DNA from: an uncultured Gammaproteobacteria bacterium
GTDB taxonomy: Bacteria; Pseudomonadota; Gammaproteobacteria; Pseudomonadales; DT-91
NCBI GenBank assembly: GCA_929200485.1
Contig: CAKMZU010000075.1
Span: forward strand, 5,615-11,967
Reading direction: 5' to 3'
Length of the DNA: 6,353 nucleotides
In this document: positions 6,343 to 6,353 of the stretch, in pieces
How positions within the stretch are numbered: the first letter of the stretch is position 1
How the letters are laid out: each line of letters opens with the position of its first letter
Notes under the pieces: model-generated
Told to the model about the DNA's origin: nothing
Database searches by the model: none
What the model saw: only the letters and a program-made list of their open reading frames with translations
Program-made: the position numbers and the translations under genes

Positions 6343-6353
6343 ATGCAGTGTTT

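Overview
The window is moderately AT-rich bacterial DNA with two long genes on the minus strand, one after the other. Between them is a 349-base gap that holds no gene. No RNA gene, mobile element or CRISPR array was seen. A classical N-terminal signal peptide, a Shine-Dalgarno-like start and the protein families point to a Gram-negative bacterium, most likely a gammaproteobacterium that interacts with eukaryotic cells. The genus cannot be told from this sequence.

Reading in the direction of transcription (right to left), the first gene (2779-6342) encodes a protein of at least 1187 residues. Its N-terminal half is beta-rich and unrecognised. One membrane helix follows at residues 532-552, then a charged linker, then a C-terminal cysteine-protease domain of family C80. 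C80 is the family that self-cleaves MARTX toxins and the large clostridial glucosylating toxins. The His-Cys dyad is intact (H969 in GHG, C1028 in GCSL). The reading frame stays open to the right edge and no ribosome binding site precedes the first ATG, so the true start may lie outside the window.

The gap (2430-2778) holds a 14-base direct repeat with a 19-base period next to a possible -10 box, and a plausible ribosome binding site for the next gene.

The second gene (1-2429) is cut by the left edge, and 809 residues are visible. It encodes a secreted protein with a signal peptide and a phosphatidylinositol phospholipase C X domain that carries the metal-type residues of eukaryotic enzymes. 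After these come a C-type-lectin-like region and a long array of Vps62-type (DUF946-like) repeats, in which a 15-residue motif occurs six times. This frame is open from its ATG to the window edge.

Taken together, the locus looks like a toxin or effector island acting on eukaryotic membranes. One protein would cleave inositol lipids and bind surfaces through its repeats. The other carries a protease domain whose relatives are switched on by inositol hexakisphosphate in host cytosol. A functional link through inositol chemistry is an inference from neighbourhood and family knowledge, not something the sequence proves.
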